Source: Apiotrichum sp. Y4204 (taxonomy: Eukaryota > Basidiomycota > Tremellomycetes > Trichosporonales > Trichosporonaceae). Taken from it: a DNA stretch of 64,000 nt. The notes under the pieces are model-generated. The model searched no databases. It had not been told where the DNA came from and saw only the letters and a program-made list of their open reading frames with translations. Positions 32,865 to 45,760 of this stretch are shown one piece after another. The position numbers and the translations under genes are program-made. The stretch covers positions 186,001 through 250,000 of the forward strand of contig JAMYHL010000005.1 in NCBI GenBank assembly GCA_025531455.1, written 5' to 3'. Position 1 is the stretch's first letter. Each line of letters starts with the position of its first letter.

Positions 32865-35610
32865 GTTGGGTGTTAAAATGTGCGGGTGATGTGAGTGGTA
32901 GTGAGTTGTCAACTTGTCAACATTCACTCGTTGTCGTCGAGGCCAGCATGATTGACATGAGGCAATGACGTGGTGGCACTGGGCCTCTTTGCAAGCCTAA
33001 CAGCCGCCAAGAAACCCACGCACGGGACACGCTTATCTCACGTTGCCTGTAAAAACCGTATGCCTATCAGAATGCAGTAGGCGAGCGCGCGAGCGACATT
33101 CAGGGCCCCCCCTCGATTCCAGCAATCCCTTATCTTTGGTCCTCGGCCCTAGTTTTCCCTTTTGGCCTCGCGGCCTAGATCCGCCTTTGGGTCCAGATCA
33201 CAGGTGGACTTTCGGTCTGGGCCCCGACGGATCCGCAGCGACATACATGCATACGAGAGCGAAACCTTCAATGCAATCATTGTGTCCGCTGGGGACATGG
33301 GATTGTGGGGGATATGGGGGAGTACGTCAACGCCGAGACGAGACGATGTACGACACTGCACGAGATGAGCAGGGTCCAAGAGAGGGTGTGTGAATAGTGA
33401 GGTAGCAGTGATGAGTGAAGAATGATGTCAAGTGCAGTGCGAGTCTGTACTGTACATCCGGATATACGCAACGACCTAACCATCCCACAGACTGGTCGAG
33501 CACCCCATACTGCGGTGCGTGGTGCAACGAGGGCCTTGGCTCAGGCCCTTGAGCTTTTGCTCGGTGTGATGGACCGGGGACGGGGTCCATTGCTGCGCCA
33601 CGGGGAGGATCTGGCTTTCGGTGACGGAGTGCGGTGCACTGTGCGGGTACCCCGTTTCCCATGCTTGTAGCCTAGAAAGCATACTTGCGTGCAGCGTACG
33701 GCGGAGCAGCGTTTCTTTAGAGCTCAGATCGAGGCGATGCGGATTCAGTCATGATGTGCACTACAGCACTGCAGCAGCTCGTCTTCAGGATCTCCAAATA
33801 GACACGTAGGCACATACACCGTGGCTATTCTCGAGGCACGCGAGGCAGTCCCGAGGTAGAGGTGGGTAAGGTAGATAGGCTACGCTAGTAGGGATCTAGC
33901 GATGAATGGTTCGGTACAGCTTTCAGGTCAAAAACCCGCACCACACACGCACATGCACATCGATGATCAATGATCAGTGAGCTACCGAAAAGATGTTCTG
34001 CGGTGACACACTTGTGCACTCACAATGCTCATTTGCTCACATGTGCATACGTGCATACATTACACATCACATTATTCGTTGCACAAGGGGTAACCGGCTC
34101 CTCGTCCTCGCGGTATGTATCCATAGTTTACGGTTCTGGATGCATTTCTGCGGAGCCAGTTGGGGATAGAGTTCCGTAATGACCGACGCGTTAGTCGGGA
34201 GGGGTGGCCGAACAACGGAGAGGCCTATTTAGATCGTTTCCGCCACTGTGGCCCACGCGCTGCATGTCAGCCTTGATCGCGATTGTAAGGCGTGTCTTTG
34301 ATCGTGAGCGTGTAAAAGAGAAGATGGAACGTGTTTCGTGTGCCAGCGCGATCAGTGTGAGCCACAGAGACTTTGGGGCACCGCCCATGGTTTGATACGG
34401 TTTCCGTTTTGGTTCTTGTCTTGCGTCCATCCGACCTTGGATCTCGGACTGAGTACTCTGCGATTTGTGCAGTTCATGTCTCCGTCGTGCATCCCTCGGA
34501 CACCGCAGCACAGACCCCCACCCCCACGACCTCGTCATTGTCGCCGTCGCGGTCGCCGTCTCGGCCAATATCACACGAGCTAGTGTCAAGATGAGACTGG
34601 GCCAGGTGCTGCGAAGCCAGAGAGGCTGGCTGGCTGCGAGGTGCAAAGTTGCGCGCGTACTACTTTTGAATAGTGCAGAAAAATGCAGATGATTTTATGA
34701 CCTGTCGAGCGTATCTGTCGCGAGGCGCAAAGCGCGCAAAGCCCCCCTCGCGCCCCCTCGCGGTTTCGCGGTCTCGTGCGCCTCTGGTCTTGTGCCGTGT
34801 CTCATTCCTCACCGCCCCTTTGCGATCCCCTTTTCGCAAAACCCCTGAATCTCCTTCTTTCCCGTGAGGCCACAGCCTTACAGGATCCATCTAGGTGTAC
34901 TTCAGGAACAAGAGACCTTTTTTGGGTGACTGCGGAGCGAGGAGCTATGGAGCAGACAGAGCAGTCAGAGCCTGGCTGTCGCCATGTCGCCAGGCTGCAG
35001 GCTGGCTGCACCATGCACCATGACAGAGTTTATCAATGACCGCCGCCACCACATACAGTACCTCCACGGGGCTACCAGAAAGCTGCACGACGCACAGATC
35101 CCTTCTACGCGCTCATCGTGACGCTCATCCTCTCACTCTCACCACTCCAAACAGCTCTCACTCACTTTTGTTTGGTGTGTGCTTCTCTTTTCCTTTCTTC
35201 TCCTTTTTTCTGTTCCATCCCATTGTCGATTGTCTCCAGTAGTTGTTCCTCTTTGTGTCCTTCCCCTGGTCCCCTCTTGGTCACTCCATCCACAACTCTC
35301 CACGCCGAGTGGTGCTCGACTGCTGCATCCATCTCGGCCTCTCCATTCGACACTCGACAATACTCGTGCTCGACATTTACCACCCACCTTGTCCTCCCGC
35401 ACGACCACCCCATCCTCGACGCTTGACGCGCTCGACTTCTTGTCAACATACACAACGTATCCCGCTTGACGCGCGGATACCATCACACGACACCGCACTG
35501 CACCACGGCCATACGGTCCATCACATACTGAACGATTCATTTAGCATTGGATACGCGCACTCGAACGAAAAGCTTTTACCGTCTCCTTCCCTCTCCTTAG
35601 ATCTCCCACC
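32865..35610. other. Intergenic: divergent promoter of Yip5-like gene and CSC1-like gene
   Basis: A 2.7-kb region. The last 500 bp before 35611 are strongly pyrimidine-rich and probably form the leader of the channel gene. No tRNA, coding gene or mobile element was recognised; open frames here are short, overlapping and unlike known proteins. Confidence 0.4.
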
Positions 35611-38600
35611 ATGTCCAACGTCGGCTCTACCGTCGGCTCTACCGTCGGCGGCAATCAGAATGACGGCGAGAAGATTCTCAGCGCTCTCATGGAGGGCCGC
35701 AATGGTGCGACCCTCCAGGCGCTGTGGATGCAGCTCGGCATCACCGTCGGCATTTCGGTGTGTGCAGTCCGCAGCGATGAGGTGGCATGTCACGCCAGCG
35801 CACTGACTCTCAGGCCGCCATCATCGTTGGCTTCTCGATAGTACGCCCGCGGCAGTCGAAGATTTATGCGCCGAAGGTGGGTAAGGGAGACGTAGATGGC
35901 GGTGCCGTCGAGGAACGGAAAGCCGAAAGCGCGGAGAATGCGGAGCGGAGACGCGGCACGGTGCAGACATGGGCATGACGGCCGGCGTGCACAAGAACAC
36001 AACACAACTGACACTCAGATCAAATTCCAGTCGCACTCTCCAAACGATCCAGATTACGAGCCGCCGCCGCCGAAACTGTCCGATGGATTCCTTGCGTGGC
36101 TTAGCCCGGTGGTGCATGTGCATGAGAAGCAGATGATCATCAACATCGGTGAGTGCCGAGTTGCAGAGTTGTATGGAAGAAGACGGTGTTAATCCATAGG
36201 TCTCGACGCCGTCACGTTCCTCCGCTTGGTGCGCATGATGCTCTACATCCTCATCGGCTGCTCAATATACGGAGTCGTGCTTTTCGGCATTTACATCGCC
36301 TACAATGTTAAGACAACAGACAAGAAGGTTTTGAAACAGGACCCACTCTCTTACTTCACTCTTGCCAACGTCTCGGACGGCTGGGTCTGGCCGGCGCTCG
36401 GCGCCTCGTATGTGATGAGTGAGTGACTGCCCCGTGGGCTCTCTGGTGCCGTTTCGTCGCCATTAACGCCAGCTTTTATTGTCATGTTCTTTGTCTGGCG
36501 CAACTGGCAGGCCATGATCACCCTCCGCCAGGACTGGTTCCGCTCGCCGCAGTACCAGCGCAAGATCTATTCTCGCACGCTCCTGATTACCAACGTCCCA
36601 AAGGAGTACCGCAGCGACGAGGGTCTTATCCACCTGATGCAGCAGCTCAAGGTCGATGGAATCAAGATTTCCCAGGAGATCGACTGCACTGCCATCGGAC
36701 GCAGACTGCACGATTTTCCCTCCATGGTCGACCAGCACAACGAAGCTGTCAAAGATCTGGAGAAGGTGCTTGTCAAGTACCTCCGCCATGGAAAGGAGGC
36801 TAGCAAGCGCCCAATGGTCCGCAAGGGTGGCTTCATGTGCTGTGGCGGCCGCAAGGTCGATGCCATAGACTACTACGCCAAGCAGATCAAGTTCCTCCGC
36901 GACCAGGTCGACGAGCGCCGCGCAAAGATTAACTCGCTCATTCGCGAGGAACGCAAGGCGCGCAAGGGTGGCAGGGTCAGCCGCGTACAGGGCGAGAGCT
37001 ACGGCTTTATCACCCTCAAGACCGTTGCCGAGGCTCACCGCATCAACCTCTCGCATGGAGGCAAATGCCGCGAGCTTGGCGGCGCCGAACTGCAGCTGGC
37101 TCCTCAACCCAACGACATTCTCTGGCAAAACATGGGTCGAGCTTCTGGGGACCTCCATTCGACCCGCATGATTGGATGGATCCTTCTGGGCGCCCTCTTC
37201 TTTGCCTACGCCATTCCTACTGCTTTGGTTGCCTTCCTTGCTACTCTTCCCGCCTTCTCCGACTGGGGCTTCATTCGGTCTTGGAGGGAAAACAGCGGAT
37301 GGACCTTCAACCTCGTCTCCGGTACTGTTGGACCCCTTGTCCAGGTCATCTTCTTGTTCTTTCTTCCCATCATTATCCGACGTATCTGCAAGTACCAGGG
37401 CGCACCCACACGTTCACGTCTCGATCGAGCAACCACCGCCAGGTACTACTTTATTACGACTGTGTGGACTCTCATCATCCTCTCCATCTTCAGTGTCATC
37501 TACTCGACTGTGATGGACCTCATCGACCAGATCAACAAGCACATGTCGGCTGTGGAGATTATGAATGCCCTGGTGAACAACCTCCCGCAGAGTGAGTCGG
37601 CTGGTCGCGCCACACCCGCAACTGTCTAACCACCCCGCAGAAATCCGTAACGCGTACACATCGCAGAGCAACTACTGGCTCACCTGGCTGCCCCTGCGTG
37701 GTCTCCTTGTTATCTACGATCTGATCCAGCTGATCAAGCTCGTGCTCGTCTCTTTCCGCCGCTTGATGTTCCACTACACCCCGCGTGATATTCGCGAGCT
37801 CACCAAGCCGTATCTCTTCGAGTACCACACTGTCAGCGTCAACCTCATCTTCGTCATTACCGTCGCCTTGGTGTACGCCCCCATTGCGCCTCTTGTGGTC
37901 TTTGGTGCTACTCTTGTCATGTGGTTCTCGTACATTGTGTACAAGTACCAGCTTCTCTACGTCTACGTCTCGCGGTCCGAGTCTGGCGGCCGTATGTGGA
38001 ACGTCTACGTGAACCGCGTCCTTGTCGCCACTGTTTTCATGCAGCTGCTGATGATATTGAGTGAGTACACAATATTAATTGGCGCTGACCTCTAGCCACC
38101 GCTCTTATCCGCCGTCACTCGTATGATGCCATTGCAGGCGTTCCTCCTGTTCTCATCCTCCTTGCCTTCAAGGTCTGGATGTCGGTCACCACAGAGCCCC
38201 GCTTTAAGCACTACCGCCCCTCGCCCTCGGAGATTGAGGACCAGCGGATAGCCGCAATGCGGGAGAAGCCTACCAGCTCGACCCAGATGGAGCGCAAATT
38301 CCTTCACCCCGCCTTGCGCCCCAACAAGATGTTTACCGTCATGGTCCACAAGAAGCAGGAGGACCTTGCCCGTCATATATTGGCTGCCTACCCCTGGTTC
38401 GAGAAGAGCCACGGAACACTGATTCGCGGTGTGCGCGAGGAGAACCTCGAGTACAACCCAGAACTGGACAAGATGGAAACTCAGACCGAAGTCGGCGACT
38501 GGGAGACTCGCTCCATTGCGTCGACCGACCTTCTCAACGGTTTTAACGATGGCGGATCCGTCTACTCGCTCACCGTCTCACCCATGCCGGCACACGCAAC

Positions 38601-38988
38601 AGTACCCAACACTGCATTCTCAAACCCGGCGTCGTATGGTCACATTCCAAACCACTCGACTGACGAGCTGCTCGCTTCTCCTGCCCCACTGGGTTACTCG
38701 CGCACTCGGAATGGAACGGACCCTTCACTCTCGTCTCCATGGGTCGAGCAACCCCGTAGCGCCAGCCCGGCCTACCCACCCTACGCGTCTGGCGGTTTCC
38801 CCTCGCCGTACCGCACAGACTCGGGCGGCTCTGTCAATCAGCCGTACTACCCCTACACCGACAGCCCCACGGCCATGAACGCAGACTACGCGCAAAGCGG
38901 GAGCTACTTTCCCCCTCAACCCGGAACCTACCCTCCCGAGCCCCCGTACCGCAGCGCGTCGCCGGGATACCCATATCAGCCGCGGTGA
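35611..38988 (+). CDS. CSC1/OSCA/TMEM63-family cation channel (PHM7/RSN1-like)
   Basis: Predicted 996-residue integral membrane protein of the calcium-permeable, osmosensitive channel family (DUF221). Exons: 35611-35757, 35814-35876, 36019-36148, 36200-36418, 36473-37591, 37641-38060 and 38096-38988. The N-terminal part has the first three membrane helices, with the family's VRPRQSKIYAPK loop and PPPKLSDGFLAWLSPVVH. A large cytosolic domain includes SRTLLITNVPKEYRSDEG, YYAKQIKFLRDQVDERRAKI and GGAELQLAPQPNDILWQN. A further block of about eight helices includes FLFFLPIIIRRICKYQGAPTRS-like and YLFEYH segments. The C-terminal tail is Ser/Pro/Tyr-rich with YPPYASGG-type motifs. These proteins form mechanosensitive cation channels at plasma or internal membranes. 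Family identity is strong; paralogue is not resolved. Confidence 0.92.
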
Positions 38989-39995
38989 AAGGAGGAGTGA
39001 GAAATGAAGAATAATGAGAACGATACACATAGAATGCTGCTGGGCGAGAACAGGATTCCCACCGCAGCAACCACCACCACATTATTACACCACGACGACA
39101 GAGACCATCGTGGCAGATTGCATGTATCCATTGTTGCCATCTTAGCTCTCACCTGGGGGAGTTGTGGAGTATGACGGGACCAAATGGAAGCATGCAGGGC
39201 CATGCAGGGCGCAGGATGTGGGGGTGAAGAGTGCTGTCCGTGCGATCGAGAAGATCGTGACGTCCATCGGGAATGGTAAGTCGTGCAACCTTCAGTTCGC
39301 TCTCGAGGACAGCATTGAGCAGTGGATGCATAGCGGCAAGGATAACGACATGATGGAATGCTGCGCTGACCTCGCTCTGTGGGAGTGGGAAATGGATGAT
39401 GGATGCCAGCCAGAACGGGAGATGCAAGAAGTGCACACTGCACACTGGGATGGAAGGGAACCCTGTGGCCTGTGGCCCCCCTTTATATGCCCCCCATGCC
39501 ACAGTTGTACTGTGCAACTGTACAGTTGCGAGCATCTGCACCCGCCAGCGCACCACCCCACCACCACCCCCCCCCCCCCCCTCATCCCCTCCCCCCCTTC
39601 GCCCCCGGCTGTCCACCGCCGCTTTCATTGTCCCCATCCCATCCTCCCTGCTCCTCATCATCACTTCCCCCGTCCGCGCTCTCCAACAGCATCCCCTTCA
39701 ACACACACACACGCACACACATAGCATTATTACTGAAACCTCCAGCCAATCTCAATCTTCGTACCAAGCACCGCTTCTCTGCCAACCTTCGACCCACACT
39801 CGAACGTCGACCTCAAGCGGACTACCCCTCACCAACTTCACCTTATACCGCACCGTCAACCAGCACACCAGTCGCGATCTCGACTCTCGTGCCGCAGCGT
39901 CCTCGCTCGCCTCTGGCCGTCCTCCTTTGCCCCTCTTCAATCTCCTTTTTCCATCTCACCCCGCGACACCGACACATCGGACGGGATAGGCCACC
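38989..39995. other. Intergenic: channel gene to 4E-T-like gene
   Basis: Spacer between tandem genes. It contains a 15-C tract at 39567-39581 followed by a long pyrimidine-rich stretch and a short CA repeat (ACACACAC, near 39702-39722), most likely the leader of the next gene. Confidence 0.4.
39567..39581 (+). repeat. Poly-C tract (15 C)
   Basis: Longest homopolymer in the window, within a C/T-rich promoter or leader. Confidence 0.9.
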
Positions 39996-42900
39996 ATGCC
40001 ACCCAGTACGTACCCTTTCTCCATTCCTCCCCTGTTTCCAGTATCTCCCATTCAGCAGCTACGTTGTACATATGTTCCAGCTACAGACTGGTCTGCTCGC
40101 TTGCTAGTTTATTCTAGCCGCGGCGAGTCGAGGCGAGCACACCATCAATGGCACCCTTCTCCCTGACTGCCCTACCCATGTCCTACCCTCTTCCCCCCAT
40201 TCCTCCGTTGCAATCACTGACGCGCACTCGTACGTGTTCGTTGCACGCACACTTTTCTAATTGTCCTCTTATTTTGGTCTTTTCGCCTTTCTTGCGCTCT
40301 CCCGTCGCACCTCTTGTCGTTCGTCATTTATCGCTTCTTGCCTCCTTCGGCGCTCGTCCTTGCCACACGTCAACTTCTGGACCCGACCGGTTCGACTCGC
40401 TGTCTACTCAACCCTCTGTCTACTCATCGTGAACCTCATCTGTTCATTCCTCCATTCTTTATCCCAAACGCGATTCCTCCTTCCTTCACTGTCTCCTATT
40501 ACTCAATTCGCCTCTCGTCACACCTCTCCGTCCGCAGCCTCGCCCCCGACGCTGGGCACGTCGCCGAAACAGTTCAACCATTTTTCCCCGCTGTCGATGA
40601 ACAGTGCGCTCGACGTCGACCCCGAGATGAATGTCATATTAGGCATCGTGTCGGAAACGCGGACTTATGACTCGGATGACGACGCCGACGCCGCGCCCCC
40701 GCGGCCAACAGGCCCGTTGATAGTGTACACGCGCGAGCAACTGCTCTCCCTCTGCCGTAAGGCGGTGGTTCCGTCCAGTATGGGTGCGCTTGAGTCGTGG
40801 TTCGGCACCCTCCCGCCAAGCAACAAGACGCTCCAGGTCGATGACCCCGCCATCGCATCCATCGGCGGCCATGGCCGGCGCGGACAGGGCGGCTTTGGCG
40901 AGGGATTCGGCTTCGGCGGCGGTATCGGCGGTCGCGGTCTGGGCCGCGGCGGCACGCGCAATATAGGGTGAGTTGTCGATAGGCCTATCGCTGGCCTCGC
41001 GCATTCCATGCCACGTCGCCTGACCACAGACTGCGGAGACAACCCGACGATCCGGCAATCGCCGAGCAGCGGCCGGTCCCGACGTTTGGCCAGATGGGCA
41101 AGTTTGCCACGCGCACTGGCGACCGCACAATGCGTCTTGGTGGCGACGACACGGCCAAGCGTAACGACCGCGACCGGAACGACAGGAATGACAGGAACGA
41201 CCGCAACGACCGTAACGACCGTGACCGCAGGCGAGACGACGGCGACTGGCGCCGTGGGGGTGAGTGAACGCAAATTTGACAATGCTCCATACATACTCAC
41301 TTACAACAGACCGCGCACCGCAGCTACGCAATGGCGAGGGGTCGCGCCGTCTTCCGGCATCGGGACCCAAGTATGATGATGACGGTGCCGAGCCTGCCTG
41401 GATGAACGACGAGCCTGAGGTGGCCTTGGAGGACCCAGCGATCGCGAGCTCGAGCGCCGGCGAGCCGGGAGACAATCTCATCAAGTTTATTCCTGGCGAG
41501 GACATGATTGCCGCCCACAAGCGTGCGATGAAGGCGCGCACGGGTGGTGGCGGTGCATCGGACAACTGGCGTGGCGACGGCAAGCCGCTCGTGTCATTTT
41601 TCGGAGCACAACAAGCGGCCCCTGCACCTGCGGCTGCGCAGCAGAAACCGCGCGAGGTTAATGTCCAAAGCTACTTCAAGCAGAAGCCTGTGGAGGAAGC
41701 CGAGGAGCAGAGGCAAGAGGAGGAGCGCGACGAGCCGTCAAGTGCGTTCCAGAGCCGCTTCACCCGCTTCTTCAACGCCGGCCATGCCGGTGGTCCAGCA
41801 GCTCCCCCTGGCCTTGGTGTCCCCAACGCCCCGGCCCCCGCGGCATCGGTCCCACCTCCGCCTCCGCCACAGGACCGTATCACCCCGAATATGCGCTCGA
41901 TCTCCGACTCGTTCACGCAGCAGCAGCCACAGAGTGTGTCGCCCAATGGCCCATCCCATCTTTCCCACATACAGCAGCACCATCAGCCGATGCCCGCGGA
42001 GCCGCGTGTCGATGACCACATGGCCAAGCTTATGGGCCTGCTCAAGAATCCCAGCCCCGCGCCACGTCCCGAGTCGGCCGACCTGCAGCCTCCTCCATCA
42101 GGGCGCTCGTCGCAGTTTCACAACCACGGCTTCCAGAACCTCCCTCCTCCGGGTCTCGGCCACTCGCACTCACCTCTTTACCCCACCACGCCTGGTGACG
42201 GCCCTGGGCCTGTCCCCGGCGCCGGCGGCGACTACATGTCCTCGAGCATGTCCTCGAGCATGCACCGTCACGACATGACGCCCCACCACGACCAGCACAG
42301 CCCCGAGCAGCACCAGTCCATGATGCCTCCCCACTTCACGTCCCCTCCGCCTGGCGCCGACCCTCGTGATATGCGCGACATGCGCGACATGCGCGATCCC
42401 CGTGATCCCCGCTTCCCCTACCCTCCCCACCAATACGGCGGCCCTGGCCCGATGTCTGGCGAGCTTCCTGGACCCGGCGGCCCGCGCCCCTTCTTCGACC
42501 GCCCGCCGCCTGATCAAAACCGCGCCATGCCCCCGCCTCCCGAGCTTCTTCAGCTGCTGAACAACAGCGGCCGCCCCCCTATGCCTCCCCCGGGTCACAG
42601 TGGTCCAGGCGGTATCCCCCCTCCTGGCATGGGCATGCTCCCCCCGCACCCAATGCAGCTTCAGGGCGGCATGTACCGCGGCGGCCCATCGCCCGACGAC
42701 CTCCTCCGCCAGCTCCAAGGCCCGCCGCCCAACGCATCGTCGCCGGGCTACCTCCCGATGCGCAGCCCGCTCCAGGGTGGCGGCCCGCCGAACGGACTCA
42801 TGAGCCCGCCTGTTGGTGGGCCGGGTGGCCCCGGCGGTCCTGGCGCTCTGGGTGGTCCCGCCGGTCCTGGCGGTCCGGGCCCGTACGGTCCCCCGCCCAA

Positions 42901-43072
42901 CATGCAAGGCTTCCTCCCCCCACCGCAGCCCTACGGCTACCAGCAAGGCCCGCCTCCGCCTGGTCCCGACCGCCTCCCGCCTGGCATGTACCCCCCTGGC
43001 CCCGGATACCGGCCCACCGACCCGCGGCAGCAGGACATGCTCTCCGCCCTCCTCGGCGGTGCCCCGAGGTAA
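39996..43072 (+). CDS. eIF4E-binding translational regulator, 4E-T-like
   Basis: Predicted 810-residue, largely disordered protein. Exons: 39996-40005, 40538-40967, 41030-41259 and 41310-43072. The first exon is only ATG plus 7 nt in a good CCACC context, and the following 532-nt intron is the longest found here. The canonical eIF4E-binding motif YTREQLL (Y-x4-L-phi) lies at residues 67-73. Downstream are an Arg/Asn/Asp repeat (NDRNDRNDR type), EPAWMNDE, LIKFIPGEDMIAAHKRAMK and SRFTRFF (about 371-377), which resembles the SRFSRWF signature of animal 4E-T. The C-terminal half is Pro/Gly/Met-rich. 4E-T proteins carry eIF4E, repress translation and promote decay in P-bodies. eIF4E binding is well supported by the motif; the 4E-T assignment is inference. 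Confidence 0.7.
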
Positions 43073-43571
43073 CTGAGCTCCAGGGAAATGCTGGGAGCAG
43101 CCGGCGGCAACCACCTCGCAGCCCAGACACACCACCAACCCGCGTACATCGCGCCCCATCTCGTCACTCATTCCCTTCCTTGCCTCTCCGTCCTTCCATT
43201 CATCTGATCAGTCCGTTCCGTCGTCAAACGCACAGCTGCCGGCTCAGCCGCTCACGCCCATGTGACATGCATATGTACTGTACCACCGAGGCCCGAGGCC
43301 GAGAAAAGAAGAAGTGTAGACAGTGAGGGTGTCAATGATGCTGGAGGAGCAAGCCTTGTTGTCGCAGTCTGAAGTGTCAACAGCGTCCATCTGGAAGTCA
43401 GAAAGTGAGGGGCAGGGTGTGGAAGAGTCAACCGCTTTTCGCGGTAAAGAACGAGCTGGAGAGTGAGTGTTTTGCGAGAGGAGACAAAGCGGATGCCCCT
43501 TTCGCGATGCCCCGCATGTCATCCATCTACTCTATCCATGCATTATAGATCATACGCGATATCCCCTCCCT
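43073..43571. other. Intergenic: convergent 3' regions
   Basis: Between the stop codons of the 4E-T-like gene and the asparaginase gene. Expected to hold both terminators; nothing else seen. Confidence 0.35.
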
Positions 43572-45094
43572 CTAATTCGAACAATGGCCCTTCACCTCGG
43601 GCGCCTCCTCCTCATCCACAATCTCGACGCTCATCTCGCCAGCGACGGGCGTCTGGAACAGGTGCTGACGCTCGGCAAAGCTCAGCTCGGGCTGGCTCAC
43701 GATCCAGATGAGTTTCGCGAACGCCGCCTCGTGCGTCATGTCATAGCCGGGAAGCACGCCGATGCGGAGGAGGCGCACGCCGAGCGCGTACAGAGGATAG
43801 ATATTCGGAATGTGGCCTTGAAAAGTCAGCAGAAAGTACACTACTCGACGTACACTCGGAAATGACAACGACAAGAATCTCGCGCTTGACCGTCGCCTCG
43901 AGAGCCTGGAGCACGCCGCTCTCCTCTTTCACGGGGAGGTTTCCGCTGCCAAACGCCGAAATGATGACGGCGCGGCAGGTCGGCATGCTGTGGATCTGTG
44001 CCGCAAGGACGGAGCCTGTGATGCCCGGGTAAATTGCGCATGAGAGGACGGACGGATTGGTCGAAAGCGTTATGAGCGGCGGGGGGCGGGCGGGGGAGCG
44101 GCGCGCGAGGTGTGGGAAGACGGCTGGGTGTGAGCGTGGAGCGAGGGAGATAGGAAACGCAGAGGCGAGTTCGACTGCTCCGCTCTTCGTTGCGCTCTCG
44201 CCATTCTGGACGAGCGGCGGCGCCGGCTTAGCTCCCCCGTTGGCCCACAATCGGACTCACAGATCTTGACGTTCATGCGCATCCAAGGGGGCACGGAGGG
44301 TGTCTGGAAGGCGTTGAGCAGGTCGGGTGAGGCCTTTGTTACTCTGCGGTGTTAGCTGGCGCTCGATGATGATTTATTCGTTCCATTCCTCCACTTCACT
44401 CTCTCTCCCGTTAGGACTCACCTGCATCCCTGTAGCCACTGGTGGTAGAACATGACACCAACGCCGGTATACTGCAGGCTGCCGGCGACAATCAAGCTCT
44501 CGAGGAGATTATACCACCCGTCGCTGCGGGTCTCGCGCAGCGGGATCTGCGCACCGGTGACCACTATCGGCTTGCCCGCGCCCGCAAAGAGGAACGTGAG
44601 CACCGAGCTCGTGTACGCCAGCGTGTCCGTCCCGCTGAGCACGACAAAGCCTGCGTACGCGTCCCAGTGCGAGTGGATGAGCGAGGCGATTATATTCCAG
44701 TCTGAAGTGAGTATATTATTCTCATCGCGTGTTGCCCACCCGCAGGAGTCATCTCGGACGAGTCCATGTGGTTCTCGAGGTCGAGGATCTCGTACGTGAC
44801 GCGGCTCTCCTTTTCGTCGAGCGGCGGCGTCCTCAGCGCGGGATAGAGCGTGTGCCTGCCGAGCTTCTTGCTCTGCACGGGCGCGGCAAAGCACTCGGGC
44901 GGCGCGTCGCTCAGCTGCGGATGCTGCCTGATCCGCTTGAAGAAGCTGTCTCGCGCCTTCGCCTCGTTCAGCGGCTTGTACCCCTCGGCAGTGCGTTCGC
45001 TCGCGATTGTGCCCCCCGTGCCGAGAACTAGCACCTTGTTCGCCTTGCCTGGCAGAGGGGAGGCGCACAGGATCGCGTGCGGCGTCGTCGACAT
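43572..45094 (-). CDS. L-asparaginase, type I (cytosolic)
   Basis: Predicted 410-residue enzyme hydrolysing asparagine to aspartate and ammonia. Exons: 44740-45094, 44422-44701, 44261-44343, 43854-44123 and 43572-43816. The N-terminal active-site loop LGTGGTIAS and the second catalytic motif SGTDTLAYT are intact, as is the VTGAQIPL strand. Later family blocks are TKASPDLLNAFQTP, CAIYPGITGSV, IISAFGSGNLP and GVLPGYDMTHEAAFAKL. No signal peptide is visible, so a cytosolic enzyme is likely. The third intron (44124-44260) could instead be a 29-nt intron with a poor GGGGAG acceptor, which would insert about 36 residues; the longer intron has a strong pyrimidine tract and gives the usual family spacing. 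The gene is divergent from the GST gene. Confidence 0.9.
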
Positions 45095-45760
45095 GGTGTT
45101 GTTGCCACCGGCCTGGTCGGTCTAATAATCTGTTGTTGAGGCTTGATGCGCGTGCTGGGGGCGTAACGTGTTTATGAATTTGATGGGCAGAAATATGTGC
45201 GGGGCAGCTGGGCAATGAATTGGAATGAGACAAAGTGACAGCCCATACGAGGTAATATAAGTATCAACAACGCATCCCATCGCTCGCACCCATCCCCACG
45301 GCATCCATCCCCAAATACCTCGCTAAAACGCGTTTTATCCCATCGTCCGTGCACAATATCCCATCACGCCTGCTCGCCATATGTTCCGCCCGTCAAGATG
45401 GGAAAATCTGGACCCACGGAATGGGAAATGACGACCACACACCATCGGCGACCAAAAATAACGGCTAGTAAGGCTAGCGCGCTTCTGCGCTTCTCGTAAC
45501 GAGCCACCTTTTTGGCTACAACCACCCCACGCTGCCCCACGTTTCCGGGGCTCCGCATCGGAGTCCGGATCGGATGTGCTCATCGGAGCTCGCAGCCGGT
45601 CCGCGGTCCAGCCCCCACGCCTCTGCGCCAGTCTACGGCTATACGGCTGCGGCTCTACACAGTTATCACCATCACCACTCCCATCACTCCCACTACCATC
45701 ACCACCGTCTTCCCACCACCACCACCACCACCACCGAGCCTCCCACCACGCCTTTCCACG
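45095..45760. other. Intergenic: divergent promoter of asparaginase and GST
   Basis: A 666-bp region between divergent genes. It carries a CCA/ACC microsatellite (45712-45735) in the GST leader. No further site recognised. Confidence 0.4.
45712..45735 (+). repeat. (CCA)n microsatellite
   Basis: About eight CCA units, 26 bp before the GST start codon; it continues a looser CAC/CAT-rich stretch from 45665. Confidence 0.85.

Noticed and set aside
32865..35610. Possible hidden gene or mobile element in the 2.7-kb gap
   Set aside because: No domain, terminal repeat or consistent codon pattern could be found on either strand.
42170..43171. 333-codon frame antisense to the 4E-T-like gene
   Set aside because: Arises from the Pro/Gly-rich repeats of the real gene; product is Arg/Ala/Gly low-complexity.
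44232..44260. 29-nt alternative to asparaginase intron 3
   Set aside because: The acceptor GGGGGAG lacks any pyrimidine tract and would insert about 36 unconserved residues; the 137-nt intron fits better.
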